NCBI GenBank assembly: GCA_021809225.1
Contig: JAKBAL010000052.1
Location: forward strand, 1 to 9,211
DNA from: Pseudomonadota bacterium
GTDB taxonomy: Bacteria; Pseudomonadota; Alphaproteobacteria; UBA9655
DNA: 9,211 nt
Reading direction: 5' to 3'
A model generated the notes under the pieces. The model did not search any database. It saw nothing but the letters and a program-made list of their open reading frames with translations, and was not told the DNA's origin. How positions within the stretch are numbered: the first letter of the stretch is position 1; the number at the start of each line of letters is the position of its first letter. The position numbers were made by a program, and so were the translations under genes. Positions 1-6,840 of the stretch are shown piece by piece.

Positions 1-24
1 TTTTATATTAAATAATATAAATAT

Positions 25-30
25 AGGAGA
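25..30 (+). promoter_or_regulatory. Ribosome binding site of the cysteine-rich small protein
   Basis: AGGAGA lies 7 bases before the ATG at 38. This is a good Shine-Dalgarno match and it decides the start in favour of 38 over the in-frame ATG at 74. The DNA before it (1-24) is almost pure A/T and may hold a promoter, but the window edge prevents a call. Confidence 0.7.
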
Positions 31-37
31 AAAAGAG

Positions 38-322
38 ATGAGGCTTACACTTAAAGAAACCACAAAAAAAGCAATGCAAAGTATATGTATTGGGATAGCA
101 CTATTAATGGGAGTGGGGGGCTTTATTGAAGCCAATGCTTCCCAATATCAAGATCTCAAGGAATGCAAAGATGCGTGTAAGGAAGGACTTGCTCATTGTC
201 AAGCAACTTGTAGGGAACATTTTGGAACATATTATCACAAATATCCTGATTGCATAAACTCTTGTAAGAGTGGTTCTTCCTCATGTAAAAATAAATGTAA
301 AATAGATTTTCGTTTAAATTAA
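38..322 (+). CDS. Small secreted cysteine-rich protein with duplicated CX3C-X6-CX3C units
   Basis: I do not recognise a named family. The 94-residue product starts with a basic n-region (K6-K11), a hydrophobic stretch (about residues 16-30) and an A-N-A site (32-34) that fits signal peptidase I cleavage, so export from the cytoplasm is likely. The mature part of about 60 residues has eight cysteines, C43, C47, C54, C58 and C72, C76, C83, C87. These form two units with identical spacing, each CxxxCKxGxxxCxxxCxxxF, joined by a His/Tyr-rich linker (about 61-71). This looks like an internal duplication. Paired CX3C motifs usually make disulfide-linked helical hairpins, as in alpha-hairpinins and small Tim chaperones, so a pair of such hairpins is a reasonable structural guess. 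Function is unknown; a secreted effector, toxin-like peptide or metal binder are options. The gene converges with comEC, with 36 bases between stop codons. Confidence 0.8.
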   Translation: MRLTLKETTKKAMQSICIGIALLMGVGGFIEANASQYQDLKECKDACKEGLAHCQATCREHFGTYYHKYPDCINSCKSGSSSCKNKCKIDFRLN

Positions 323-358
323 TTGAAAATAAATTAAACTTTAATGTTTCTCTTTTGT

Positions 359-2413
359 CTATCTATTTTTTGGCCGATTCTTCCGATGAATCGCCTTTCG
401 GGTCCAGGGACGATCGCCTTGCAATGCCCGGACTTTCTCAAGACGAGGACCTTGAGGCGTCAACCAAAGAGCCAAGCCTCCTTCTCGCCAAAGATCGTAC
501 CAATCAACAGTGAGAGTGGCCTCAGGGCAGGCCCTTTGGCTGGGTTCGAGACGAATAAGAACAGCATTTTTTTTGCAGGGTTGATTTTTTTTGTTATAGG
601 AAATGATGACGGGGATATTTTGAAAAGAAGCGCGGCACACACCTTTCTCACAGGGCATGGCTTTTATCTCTTGAGCCGCTAAATATTTTTGCCAGGTCTC
701 AGCCATAAATTTTCCCTTGCGAGTGGAGCTGACATAAAGAGTTTGGACCTCATAAAGAGCCACAACTTTTCCTTGCCCATCAATTAAAAGGTGAGGAGGG
801 TCATTCTCAAAGGTCATCAAAAAACCTGCAATCATGAGAACAAATCCCCACCTTCGCCAAGGGTGTTGCCAGAGACAAATCCAAAGACCTCCTGTAACAA
901 CGAAGGTGAAAGCAAGGATAGGGGGATGAGCAACGCTAATGCTTGCTCCAGGCCAAGAGGATACAGTTGCAGCTATTTGCGTCAAAAGGTCTATAGAGTA
1001 TTCAAAAGCGCGAAGAGGAAAGTCTCCGAGACCGAAGGGTGTTAAAAGACATGTTATAAGAGCAGCGGGCATAATGAAAAAGCTTGTTAAGGGAATGGCC
1101 ACAAGATTGGCGCCGATGGCATGAAGACTAAAGCGATGAAAGAGGTAGATGGTGAAGGGGAGAGTTGCGATCGTTGCTAGAAGAGAGGTAAAGACAAGGC
1201 CACCGCCATAGACAAGGAATTTGCGAAAGATTCCCCCTTGTACGACCCAATGGGAGATAGGATTTTTCCAAGCCTCATACCCTGCAATAAGGGCAACCAC
1301 AGCCGCAAAAGAGAGTTGAAAACTGGGCCCTAAAAGAGCCTCAGGCGTGGTAAGGAGAATCATAAATGCAGCCAGAGCAACAGTGCGCATGGAAAGAGCA
1401 GTGCGATCTATTAAAATCGCCGCCATCACAACAGAAATCATGATAAAAGCCCGTTGTGCGGGAATACCAAATCCGGAAATAATAAGATAAAGGAGAGTCA
1501 TGAGGATGGTTCCGACCGCTGCAATTTTTTTACTGTTATAGGCAAGACAGAGTGGGGGAATGAGGGCAATCCCGCGCCTAATAATCATAAAGACAACGCC
1601 TGCAATGATGGTAAGATGAAGGCCAGATATGGCTAAAATATGGGCAAGACCTGAGCTGATGAAATCCTCACGAACGTCCTCTGGGACGGCCGCTTTATCT
1701 CCCGTAATGAGGGCTGCAGCAATTGCGCCTAGGGGAGAAGGCATGTGGGTGAGGAAATAAGCTGTGATCTTTTCGCGGCGTTTTTCAAAGAAATCTCGCA
1801 AAGAGGGAGAAGAGTCCAAAATTTTTGGCACCGAGAGAGCAAAGCCTGTTGCTCCAATACCATTAAAATAAGCTTGTCTGCGAAAATCGAATCCATGGGG
1901 AAGAGAAGGCTCAGAGACGGGATTCAGTTTTGCTTGAAGACGAATGACCTGGCCGGGCCAAAGATGATCTCTTTTGCCCTTTAAAGTCAGGCGGATTTTT
2001 TGAGGTAGCTTTTCTTGGGTTTCAGCCTGAAGATCGGTCATAAGGATTCGCTGATAAAGGACTCCCTTCTTAGTGGGCTTTAATTCAACGTGAGTGATGC
2101 GTCCTTCCAAAAGAAGAATGGGTAAGGGGTACTGGAGCATTTCAGTTTTTAAATAATGTGTTCTAAGAAGACCCGCTGAAAAGCCAAGGGCCATGACTCC
2201 AAGGCTTAAACCAAACAATCGGATCGTTTGAAGACGGACTCGCCATAGGGAAAGGGTAAAAAACAGCAGACTTCCCAAGGCCCACTCTAAGGGAGGTTCA
2301 AAAGGAAAATGGAAATAAAAAACAATTCCAAGTCCCAAGAAGACGGGAAGCCATAAAGGCCAACGCTGAAAGTCATTAAAAAAAGATAAAGAAAGATGCT
2401 CTCTAAAGTTCAT
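359..2413 (-). CDS. comEC: ComEC/Rec2 family competence protein (DNA-uptake channel)
   Basis: ComEC is the inner-membrane channel that moves single-stranded DNA into the cytoplasm during natural transformation. The 684-residue product has N-terminal membrane segments (about 18-36, 44-58, 66-84) and a soluble OB-like/DUF4131 region (about 98-195) containing PHGFDFRRQAYF. The polytopic Competence domain (about 225-535) carries the hallmark SGLAHILAISGLHLTI (254-269), then IPAQRAFIM and GPSFQLSFAAV. The C-terminal region (about 540-684) sits where many ComEC proteins have a metallo-beta-lactamase-like domain, but no HxHxDH metal motif is visible. It ends with ALWLTPQGPRLEKVRALQGDRPW, which resembles the degenerate tail I associate with alphaproteobacterial ComEC. 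No clear Shine-Dalgarno precedes the ATG. I keep this start because RWPLWLPVFLGLG at residue 17 is close to the usual beginning of the family. It is divergent from gltX. Confidence 0.9.
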   Translation of the reverse strand: MNFREHLSLSFFNDFQRWPLWLPVFLGLGIVFYFHFPFEPPLEWALGSLLFFTLSLWRVRLQTIRLFGLSLGVMALGFSAGLLRTHYLKTEMLQYPLPILLLEGRITHVELKPTKKGVLYQRILMTDLQAETQEKLPQKIRLTLKGKRDHLWPGQVIRLQAKLNPVSEPSLPHGFDFRRQAYFNGIGATGFALSVPKILDSSPSLRDFFEKRREKITAYFLTHMPSPLGAIAAALITGDKAAVPEDVREDFISSGLAHILAISGLHLTIIAGVVFMIIRRGIALIPPLCLAYNSKKIAAVGTILMTLLYLIISGFGIPAQRAFIMISVVMAAILIDRTALSMRTVALAAFMILLTTPEALLGPSFQLSFAAVVALIAGYEAWKNPISHWVVQGGIFRKFLVYGGGLVFTSLLATIATLPFTIYLFHRFSLHAIGANLVAIPLTSFFIMPAALITCLLTPFGLGDFPLRAFEYSIDLLTQIAATVSSWPGASISVAHPPILAFTFVVTGGLWICLWQHPWRRWGFVLMIAGFLMTFENDPPHLLIDGQGKVVALYEVQTLYVSSTRKGKFMAETWQKYLAAQEIKAMPCEKGVCRASFQNIPVIISYNKKNQPCKKNAVLIRLEPSQRACPEATLTVDWYDLWREGGLALWLTPQGPRLEKVRALQGDRPWTRKAIHRKNRPKNR

Positions 2414-2453
2414 GATTTTGTTAATTTTATTTTTCTTATTTTTAATAAAAAAG

Positions 2454-2459
2454 ATTATA
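2454..2459 (-). promoter_or_regulatory. Possible -10 element for comEC
   Basis: On the minus strand this reads TATAAT, about 40 bases before the comEC ATG, inside a very AT-rich run. There is no good -35 box at 17 bases (CTCTTT), so the match may be due to base composition alone. Confidence 0.25.
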
Positions 2460-2500
2460 TATAAATTTAAAAAAGAAAAGAGGAGAAATAGGTCATGTAG

Positions 2501-2553
2501 GTTTCTGGATTGCCGAGGCCCCTGCGAGGAGATTTGCTCCGAAGCAGAAAAAC
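2501..2553. repeat. Degenerate dispersed palindromic repeat (candidate)
   Basis: This is a GC-richer island in the AT-rich comEC-gltX intergenic region. It begins with TTTCTGGATTGC and continues with TGCGAGGAGATTTG, then GAAGCAGAAA. These pieces resemble the dispersed palindrome of many bacterial genomes that runs from TTTCTGGATTGC to GCAATCCAGAAA, here with ATCC missing from the right end. Outer arms TTTCTG (2502-2507) and CAGAAA (2545-2550) pair, and GGAG/CTCC (2528-2531, 2537-2540) forms a small inner hairpin. Family assignment is from memory of the pattern. The remainder of 2414-2654 shows no gene and no convincing gltX promoter. Confidence 0.4.
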
Positions 2554-2654
2554 TTTATTTTCATTCATGAAGGGTATAGGACAATTTTTTATCTTCTTCT
2601 CAAGCTCTCCATAGGGTAAAATCAAACTCAAAATAATTCTAAAAAGGAAACCCC

Positions 2655-4079
2655 ATGTCTGTTGTCGTTCGTTTTGCTCCTTCTCCTACAGGGTATTTGC
2701 ATATAGGAAGCGCAAGAACAGCGCTCTTTAACTGGCTTTTTGCTCGACATCATGGAGGAAAAATGCTTTTGCGAATTGAAGATACGGACAGGGCTCGTTC
2801 CACTCAAGAGGCTGTTGAGGCGATTTATAAAGGTCTTGAGTGGTTGGAAATTGACTGGGATGAAACTCCCGTTCACCAGTTTGATCGCTCAGAACGTCAT
2901 GTTGAAGTTGCCAAAGAACTCTTAAAAAAGGGGGCGGCTTATTATTGCTATTGCACTCCAGAAGAGCTTGAAACCATGCGGGAGGAGGCGCGGGCGAAAG
3001 GTCTTCCTCCTGGTTATGATGGACGGTGGCGCGATCGCTCACCCGATGAAGCGCCTGCAGGGGTTAGTCCTGTTATTCGTTTTAAAGCTCCAAAAGAAGG
3101 GGAGACCGTGATTCAGGACCTTGTCCAGGGTGAGATCCGTGTTTCCCATCAACACCTAGATGACATGATTCTTTTAAGGGCCGATGGAACGCCCACCTTT
3201 AACCTTTCCGTTGTGGTGGATGACCATGATATGGGGATCACTCATATTATCCGAGGGGACGACCATTTAACCAACATGTTTCGCCAATATAATATCTTTA
3301 AATCCATGGAGTGGGAGATTCCTCACTATGCCCATATTCCTTTGATTCATGGCTCTGATGGAGCAAAACTATCCAAGCGTCATGGGGCGTTAGGGGTGGA
3401 AGCCTACCGAGATATGGGATTTTTGCCAGAAGCTTTACGGAATTATCTCTTGCGTTTGGGCTGGAGCCATGGCGATGAGGAAATTATTTCAACAGAAGCA
3501 GCCATTCAATGGTTTGATCTTGATCATGTCGGCAAATCTCCTGCTCGTTTTGACTTTGTTAAATTAACCAATCTCAATGGTCATTATTTGCGAGAAGCTG
3601 ATAATGAGCGTCTTGTAAACGTGGTTGTTCCTTTTATTGAAAAAAAATATGGAATAGCCGTCACTGCAGAAGCGCATGATATTTTACGCCGGGGCATGGC
3701 TGGCCTTAAGCAACGGGCAAAGACGCTTGTAGAACTTGCAGAAAACTCACTTTTCTATGTTGCTCCCCAGCCCTTGGATGAAGCGGCTCAAAAGATTTTA
3801 GATGGAGAAGGTATGGAGATCCTTAGGGTCATGCTGAGTCGTCTATTATGCTTTCCCGAGACCTCATGGACGGAAGTAGGGCTTGAAGACTATATTCGAC
3901 AAGTTGCCATGGAGCGAGATCTAAAGCTGACAAAGGCAACTCAGCCTTTACGCGTGGCATTGACAGGAAAAACTGTCTCTCCAAGTGTTTTCGATCTGAT
4001 GCACGTCCTTGGGAAGGATAAAACCATAGAAAGGCTTCAAGCTACCTTTATAAATAAAGGAAATTTTTCCGAAGTGTAA
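2655..4079 (+). CDS. gltX: Glutamyl-tRNA synthetase (class I)
   Basis: It attaches glutamate to tRNA(Glu) in the cytoplasm using ATP. The 474-residue length is normal for bacterial GluRS. The Rossmann-fold catalytic domain shows the HIGH-type signature as HIGS (16-19) within FAPSPTGYLHIGSARTALFN, the conserved RIEDTD (40-45), and the KMSKS-type loop as KLSKR (238-242). The helical anticodon-binding part follows from about 325. The zinc-knuckle region has C98 and C100, but the second pair (C125 and H127 in E. coli numbering) is W125 and D127 in YDGRWRD, so a bound zinc is unlikely. Many alphaproteobacteria have two GluRS copies and make Gln-tRNA through GatCAB; whether this copy discriminates between tRNA(Glu) and tRNA(Gln) cannot be read from the sequence. 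AAGGAAA sits just before the ATG. gltA follows after 56 bases on the same strand, so co-transcription is likely. Confidence 0.96.
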   Translation: MSVVVRFAPSPTGYLHIGSARTALFNWLFARHHGGKMLLRIEDTDRARSTQEAVEAIYKGLEWLEIDWDETPVHQFDRSERHVEVAKELLKKGAAYYCYCTPEELETMREEARAKGLPPGYDGRWRDRSPDEAPAGVSPVIRFKAPKEGETVIQDLVQGEIRVSHQHLDDMILLRADGTPTFNLSVVVDDHDMGITHIIRGDDHLTNMFRQYNIFKSMEWEIPHYAHIPLIHGSDGAKLSKRHGALGVEAYRDMGFLPEALRNYLLRLGWSHGDEEIISTEAAIQWFDLDHVGKSPARFDFVKLTNLNGHYLREADNERLVNVVVPFIEKKYGIAVTAEAHDILRRGMAGLKQRAKTLVELAENSLFYVAPQPLDEAAQKILDGEGMEILRVMLSRLLCFPETSWTEVGLEDYIRQVAMERDLKLTKATQPLRVALTGKTVSPSVFDLMHVLGKDKTIERLQATFINKGNFSEV

Positions 4080-4100
4080 ATTAATTTTTAAGGAAGCCTG

Positions 4101-4142
4101 ATGTACCATTTTCTAAAGAACAAGAAAGGCATCCCATGGTGA
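4101..4142 (+). CDS. Possible 13-codon upstream ORF running into the gltA start
   Basis: This short ORF encodes [20 protein letters not shown] (4090-4096) lies just before its ATG, and its TGA (4140-4142) falls 1 base after the gltA ATG (4136-4138), in another frame. Ribosomes ending here would stop on the gltA start region, so it could couple or tune gltA translation. gltA also has its own AGAAAGG (4123-4129), so the ORF may be incidental. Confidence 0.3.
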   Translation: MYHFLKNKKGIPW

Positions 4143-5473
4143 CAGAGCATTTTCTGGACGAAGACGATGAGCTTGCCCATCTCGAGGTCACTCCCGGCCG
4201 ACCAGGGGGGAAAAAGTCTGTTGATCTTCCTATCCTTCACGGAACGTTGGGGCCTGCTGTTTTCGATATTCGTAAGCTTTATAGTGAAACAGAATGTTTT
4301 ACCTATGACCCTGGATATACATCAACGGCGAGCTGTGAGTCCAAAATTACCTTTATCGATGGTGAAAACGGGGTTTTACTGCATCGGGGATATCCTATTG
4401 AAGAACTTGCAGAAAACTGCACCTTTTTACAAGTTTCTTATCTCCTTATGGAAGGAGAAATGCCCAGCCCAGAAGAATATCAAACTTTTGTAAAAAATAT
4501 CACCTTTCATACTATGGTTCATGAGCAGTTGCGAAATTTCTATAGCGGTTTCCGAAGGGATGCTCATCCGATGGCGATTATGTTGGGTGTTGTGGGAGCG
4601 CTTTCGGCTTTTTATTATGATAGCCTTGATATTCGTGACCCCCAGCAACGCATCATTGCATCTCATCGTCTTATTGCCAAAATGCCGACTATTGCGGCAA
4701 TGGCGTATAAATATTCTGTTGGCCAACCGTTTATGTACCCCCAAAACGATTTAGGATATGCAGAAAATCTGCTTTATATGATGTTTGCTATGCCATCAGA
4801 GCCCTTTAAAGTTAATCCCGTCGTTGCGAAAGCCTTGAATAAAATTCTTATCCTTCACGCTGATCATGAACAAAATGCTTCTACATCAACCGTGCGGTTA
4901 ACCGGATCGAGTGGCGCCAATCCTTTTGCTTGTATTGCTGCAGGAATTGCGAGTCTTTGGGGTCCAGCCCATGGAGGAGCAAATGAGGCTGTCATCGCAA
5001 TGCTCAAAAAAATTGGCCACAAGGATCGGATTCCTGAATTTATTAAGCGAGCAAAAGATAAAGATGATTCCTTCCGACTCATGGGCTTTGGCCATCGTGT
5101 TTATAAGCATTACGATCCACGGGCCTCTGTTTTAAGAAAAGTCTGCCAGGAAGTTTTTACGGAACTTGGCCTTCAGAACGATCCTCTCTTGGAACTTGCA
5201 AAAGAGTTGGAAAAAATTGCTCTTGAGGATCCTTACTTTATAGAAAAGAAGCTCTACCCCAATGTGGACTTTTATTCAGGGATTATCTTTAAGGCCATAG
5301 GAATTCCAACCTCTATGTTTACAGTTCTTTTTGCGGTTGCTCGGACAGTTGGATGGATTGCGCAGTGGATGGAAATGATTGCAGATCCCTCTCAAAAAAT
5401 AGGGAGGCCGCGCCAATTGTACACAGGTCACACATTGCGTCATTATATCTCCGAAAGGGGGGAGGGTAAATGA
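4136..5473 (+). CDS. gltA: Citrate synthase (type II)
   Basis: It condenses oxaloacetate and acetyl-CoA to citrate, the entry step of the TCA cycle, in the cytoplasm. The 445-residue product has the N-terminal beta domain of the Gram-negative hexameric type (about 28-75), with [19 protein letters not shown] at 58-76. The large helical domain follows. The catalytic residues are visible: H279 in [11 protein letters not shown]320 in [14 protein letters not shown] and D378 in NVDFYSGI. The supporting [11 protein letters not shown] motif starts at 241. An acidic N-terminal extension of about 20 residues makes it slightly longer than usual. AGAAAGG lies 6 bases before the ATG and supports this start. 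It follows gltX by 56 bases, and its TGA overlaps the ATG of a small membrane-protein gene. Confidence 0.97.
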   Translation: MVTEHFLDEDDELAHLEVTPGRPGGKKSVDLPILHGTLGPAVFDIRKLYSETECFTYDPGYTSTASCESKITFIDGENGVLLHRGYPIEELAENCTFLQVSYLLMEGEMPSPEEYQTFVKNITFHTMVHEQLRNFYSGFRRDAHPMAIMLGVVGALSAFYYDSLDIRDPQQRIIASHRLIAKMPTIAAMAYKYSVGQPFMYPQNDLGYAENLLYMMFAMPSEPFKVNPVVAKALNKILILHADHEQNASTSTVRLTGSSGANPFACIAAGIASLWGPAHGGANEAVIAMLKKIGHKDRIPEFIKRAKDKDDSFRLMGFGHRVYKHYDPRASVLRKVCQEVFTELGLQNDPLLELAKELEKIALEDPYFIEKKLYPNVDFYSGIIFKAIGIPTSMFTVLFAVARTVGWIAQWMEMIADPSQKIGRPRQLYTGHTLRHYISERGEGK

Positions 5474-5637
5474 TCGCGAGGCCACCAGAAAAAAAATCTA
5501 TCCTTAAAACCAAACCGCTGTCATCTCTGTTTTTAAAGGTAGCCAATGATAACCGACCCCCTCAAAGAACATTTCTCGGGTGGGTGTTTTTGGGGGTGGG
5601 GAGCCTTTTGCTCATAGGTGCTTTTTTCTGGTTTTAA
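5470..5637 (+). CDS. Small single-span membrane protein, translationally coupled to gltA
   Basis: I do not recognise this 55-residue protein. Its ATG (5470-5472) overlaps the gltA TGA (5471-5473) as ATGA, and the purine run GGGGGGAGGG just upstream is a strong ribosome binding site, so translational coupling to gltA is likely. The N-terminal half is basic and proline-containing ([15 protein letters not shown]) with ANDNRPPQR around residues 25-33. The C-terminal part (about 35-55) is one hydrophobic helix with two Trp and several Gly, ending AFFWF right at the stop. This predicts a tail-anchored inner-membrane protein with its basic N-terminus in the cytoplasm. The overlap, binding site and clean topology argue for a real gene; function is unknown. 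Confidence 0.6.
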   Translation: MIARPPEKKSILKTKPLSSLFLKVANDNRPPQRTFLGWVFLGVGSLLLIGAFFWF

Positions 5638-5650
5638 AAAGGATTCCGAT

Positions 5651-5718
5651 TATACCCAAAGGATTTCAAGAATTCAGGCCGGCCAACGCACCCGAAACTT
5701 GAAAGGCGAAGGGCTATA
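5651..5718. repeat. Imperfect inverted repeat between convergent genes (repeat element or bidirectional terminator)
   Basis: The left arm (5651-5675) starts TATACCCAAAGG and contains TTTCAAG. The right arm (5694-5718), read on the opposite strand, starts TATAGCCC and contains TTTCAAG at the matching place, with one base offset. The 18-base centre holds GGCCGGCC. The layout, with outer TATA-CCC ends and inner TTTCAAG, resembles dispersed palindromic repeats of bacterial genomes. It lies between the converging gltA operon and the HExxH gene and could end transcription from both sides. Its right end covers the last codons of the HExxH gene. Confidence 0.5.
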
Positions 5719-6691
5719 CGAGTTTGCTGGCAGAAAGAATAAGCCCTTCCCCTAAGGGCGTCATTTTTGCGTGAGTTTGGAGGATCTCAAGACCTAAATT
5801 GAAGCGATTTTTGTAATCTGCTAAAAGCTCTTTACTGTAGTCTTTTTCATTCTCAGGAATTAGACTGAGGTCTAGAGCATTCTTTAAAACATAGTAGACT
5901 CTCGCGAGAACAAAAACGGCGTGATAAACCCCAATAAGGGGTCTTTCCTCTTCTCTTAAAGGAGATTTGTGTTTCTCTTGGGAATTTAAAACAATAGGAT
6001 TATCTTTGTTTAATAAAAAAAGATAAAGATGAGATTGCTCATGAATAAGAAAATCAAGAGCATCTGTAATTTTTTCACTTCTGAATAAACTGGACTTATA
6101 GATCATACCAAAATGCTCAAAACTTGATCCTTGTTTTAATTCCTGAGCTTGTAAAATTACTATCTCTCCGACAAGTTCTTGAAATTCAACAAAAAAGTCT
6201 GGAAAGGTAGAATTTAGTATCTTAAGTCCATTTTGAATAGAAATTTTGGCTCTATTATATTTTTGGGCAGAAAGTGGCAAAAACTTAACATTTTTTATTC
6301 TTTCCTGGGCAAATATAATCTTGGCAAGTGAAGAATAATAATCGCTGAAATCTAAAAAGTTTATAAAAATAAGGTTTTTAATTAGAAAATCATCTTTAAT
6401 AAGCCTATCGGCTATATAATTTACTCTTTGAATATTTTCTCGCTCTACAGCGTTAAATAAGTCTGTGTGGATTATTCCTAAAAGACCAGATAATTTTGAT
6501 TCCGGATTTAAAGAATCTAATTTTTGTAGAGCTTTTAAGAAAAGATGAGAAGGAATAACCTCATCACATGCACCTAAAAGATACTTAAGACTCTTGACTA
6601 AAGATTGATTAAAGGACGTTCTTAAAGAAAAAGCTCTCCCTGACTCAGGAAGAGCTCTAGATAAATATTTTAAGGAATTTCCTAAAGACAC
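5714..6691 (-). CDS. HExxH-type putative peptide-modifying enzyme (peptide beta-hydroxylase-like)
   Basis: The 325-residue product resembles the family annotated as HEXXH motif-containing peptide modification proteins, now linked to iron/alpha-ketoglutarate-dependent peptide beta-hydroxylation in RiPP pathways. Residues 1-140 are a helical, Leu/Lys-rich N-terminal region. GSSFEHFGMIYKSSL (188-202) precedes the metal motif HEQSH (217-221) in DFLIHEQSHLYLF. Then come SPLREEERPLIGVYHAVFVLARV (243-265), the family-type block with R246, R250 and H257, the likely third metal ligand. Without the downstream block one would call it a generic metallopeptidase. The start is GTG at 6691 with no Shine-Dalgarno of its own. 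No in-frame ATG occurs before M196 except within the upstream 22-codon ORF, so expression probably depends on that ORF. The gene is visibly more AT-rich (Ile, Lys, Asn) than gltX and gltA, which fits accessory origin. The exact reaction and substrate are unknown. Confidence 0.7.
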   Translation of the reverse strand: MSLGNSLKYLSRALPESGRAFSLRTSFNQSLVKSLKYLLGACDEVIPSHLFLKALQKLDSLNPESKLSGLLGIIHTDLFNAVERENIQRVNYIADRLIKDDFLIKNLIFINFLDFSDYYSSLAKIIFAQERIKNVKFLPLSAQKYNRAKISIQNGLKILNSTFPDFFVEFQELVGEIVILQAQELKQGSSFEHFGMIYKSSLFRSEKITDALDFLIHEQSHLYLFLLNKDNPIVLNSQEKHKSPLREEERPLIGVYHAVFVLARVYYVLKNALDLSLIPENEKDYSKELLADYKNRFNLGLEILQTHAKMTPLGEGLILSASKLV

Positions 6692-6694
6692 TGA

Positions 6695-6763
6695 TTAATA
6701 AATAGTTGTCATGAGAACGATGCTAAGACCATGGATAAGAGCTTTATTAATCTTCTTAAACAT
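6695..6763 (-). CDS. 22-codon ORF in front of the HExxH gene (leader or precursor peptide candidate)
   Basis: The peptide begins MFKKINKALIHGL and ends SIVLMTTIY: a basic start followed by a hydrophobic stretch, like a short signal or membrane-active peptide. AAGGAG (6770-6775) is 6 bases before the ATG, the best ribosome binding site of this block. The TAA (6695-6697) is in frame with, and only one codon before, the GTG of the HExxH gene. Three readings are possible: a tiny precursor or leader peptide, a coupling ORF that lets ribosomes restart at GTG, or the original N-terminus of the enzyme gene cut off by a nonsense change. The sequence alone does not decide between them. Confidence 0.5.
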   Translation of the reverse strand: MFKKINKALIHGLSIVLMTTIY

Positions 6764-6803
6764 TTTTTTCTCCTTTTTGTTGATTATTATGAAGTATGAT
6801 AAG

Positions 6804-6840
6804 ACCATATAACAAAAGAACTTTTTATAATTATCATGGT
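6804..6840 (-). promoter_or_regulatory. Imperfect inverted repeat upstream of the 22-codon ORF
   Basis: ACCATATAA (6804-6812) pairs with TTATCATGGT (6831-6840) with a one-base bulge and an 18-base AT-rich loop. It lies between a possible -10 box and the ribosome binding site, so it would be in the 5' untranslated RNA or could be an operator, for example for the LysR regulator encoded just upstream. Random occurrence in this AT-rich DNA is possible. Confidence 0.25.

Noticed and set aside
323..358. ATTAAA-C-TTTAAT palindrome between the small secreted gene and comEC as a terminator
   Set aside because: The one-base loop cannot form a normal hairpin and the arms are all A/T; no terminator can be supported here.
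344..682. Plus-strand ORF of 112 codons opposite comEC
   Set aside because: It lies wholly antisense to the C-terminal coding part of comEC, has no ribosome binding site and no recognisable motif; it is a shadow of the real gene.
2491..2500. Ribosome-binding-like AGGAG followed by ATG in the comEC-gltX gap as a small gene
   Set aside because: The ATG is followed immediately by TAG, so nothing is encoded.
2628..3042. Minus-strand ORFs opposite the start of gltX
   Set aside because: They are antisense to conserved GluRS codons and show low-complexity, non-protein-like composition.
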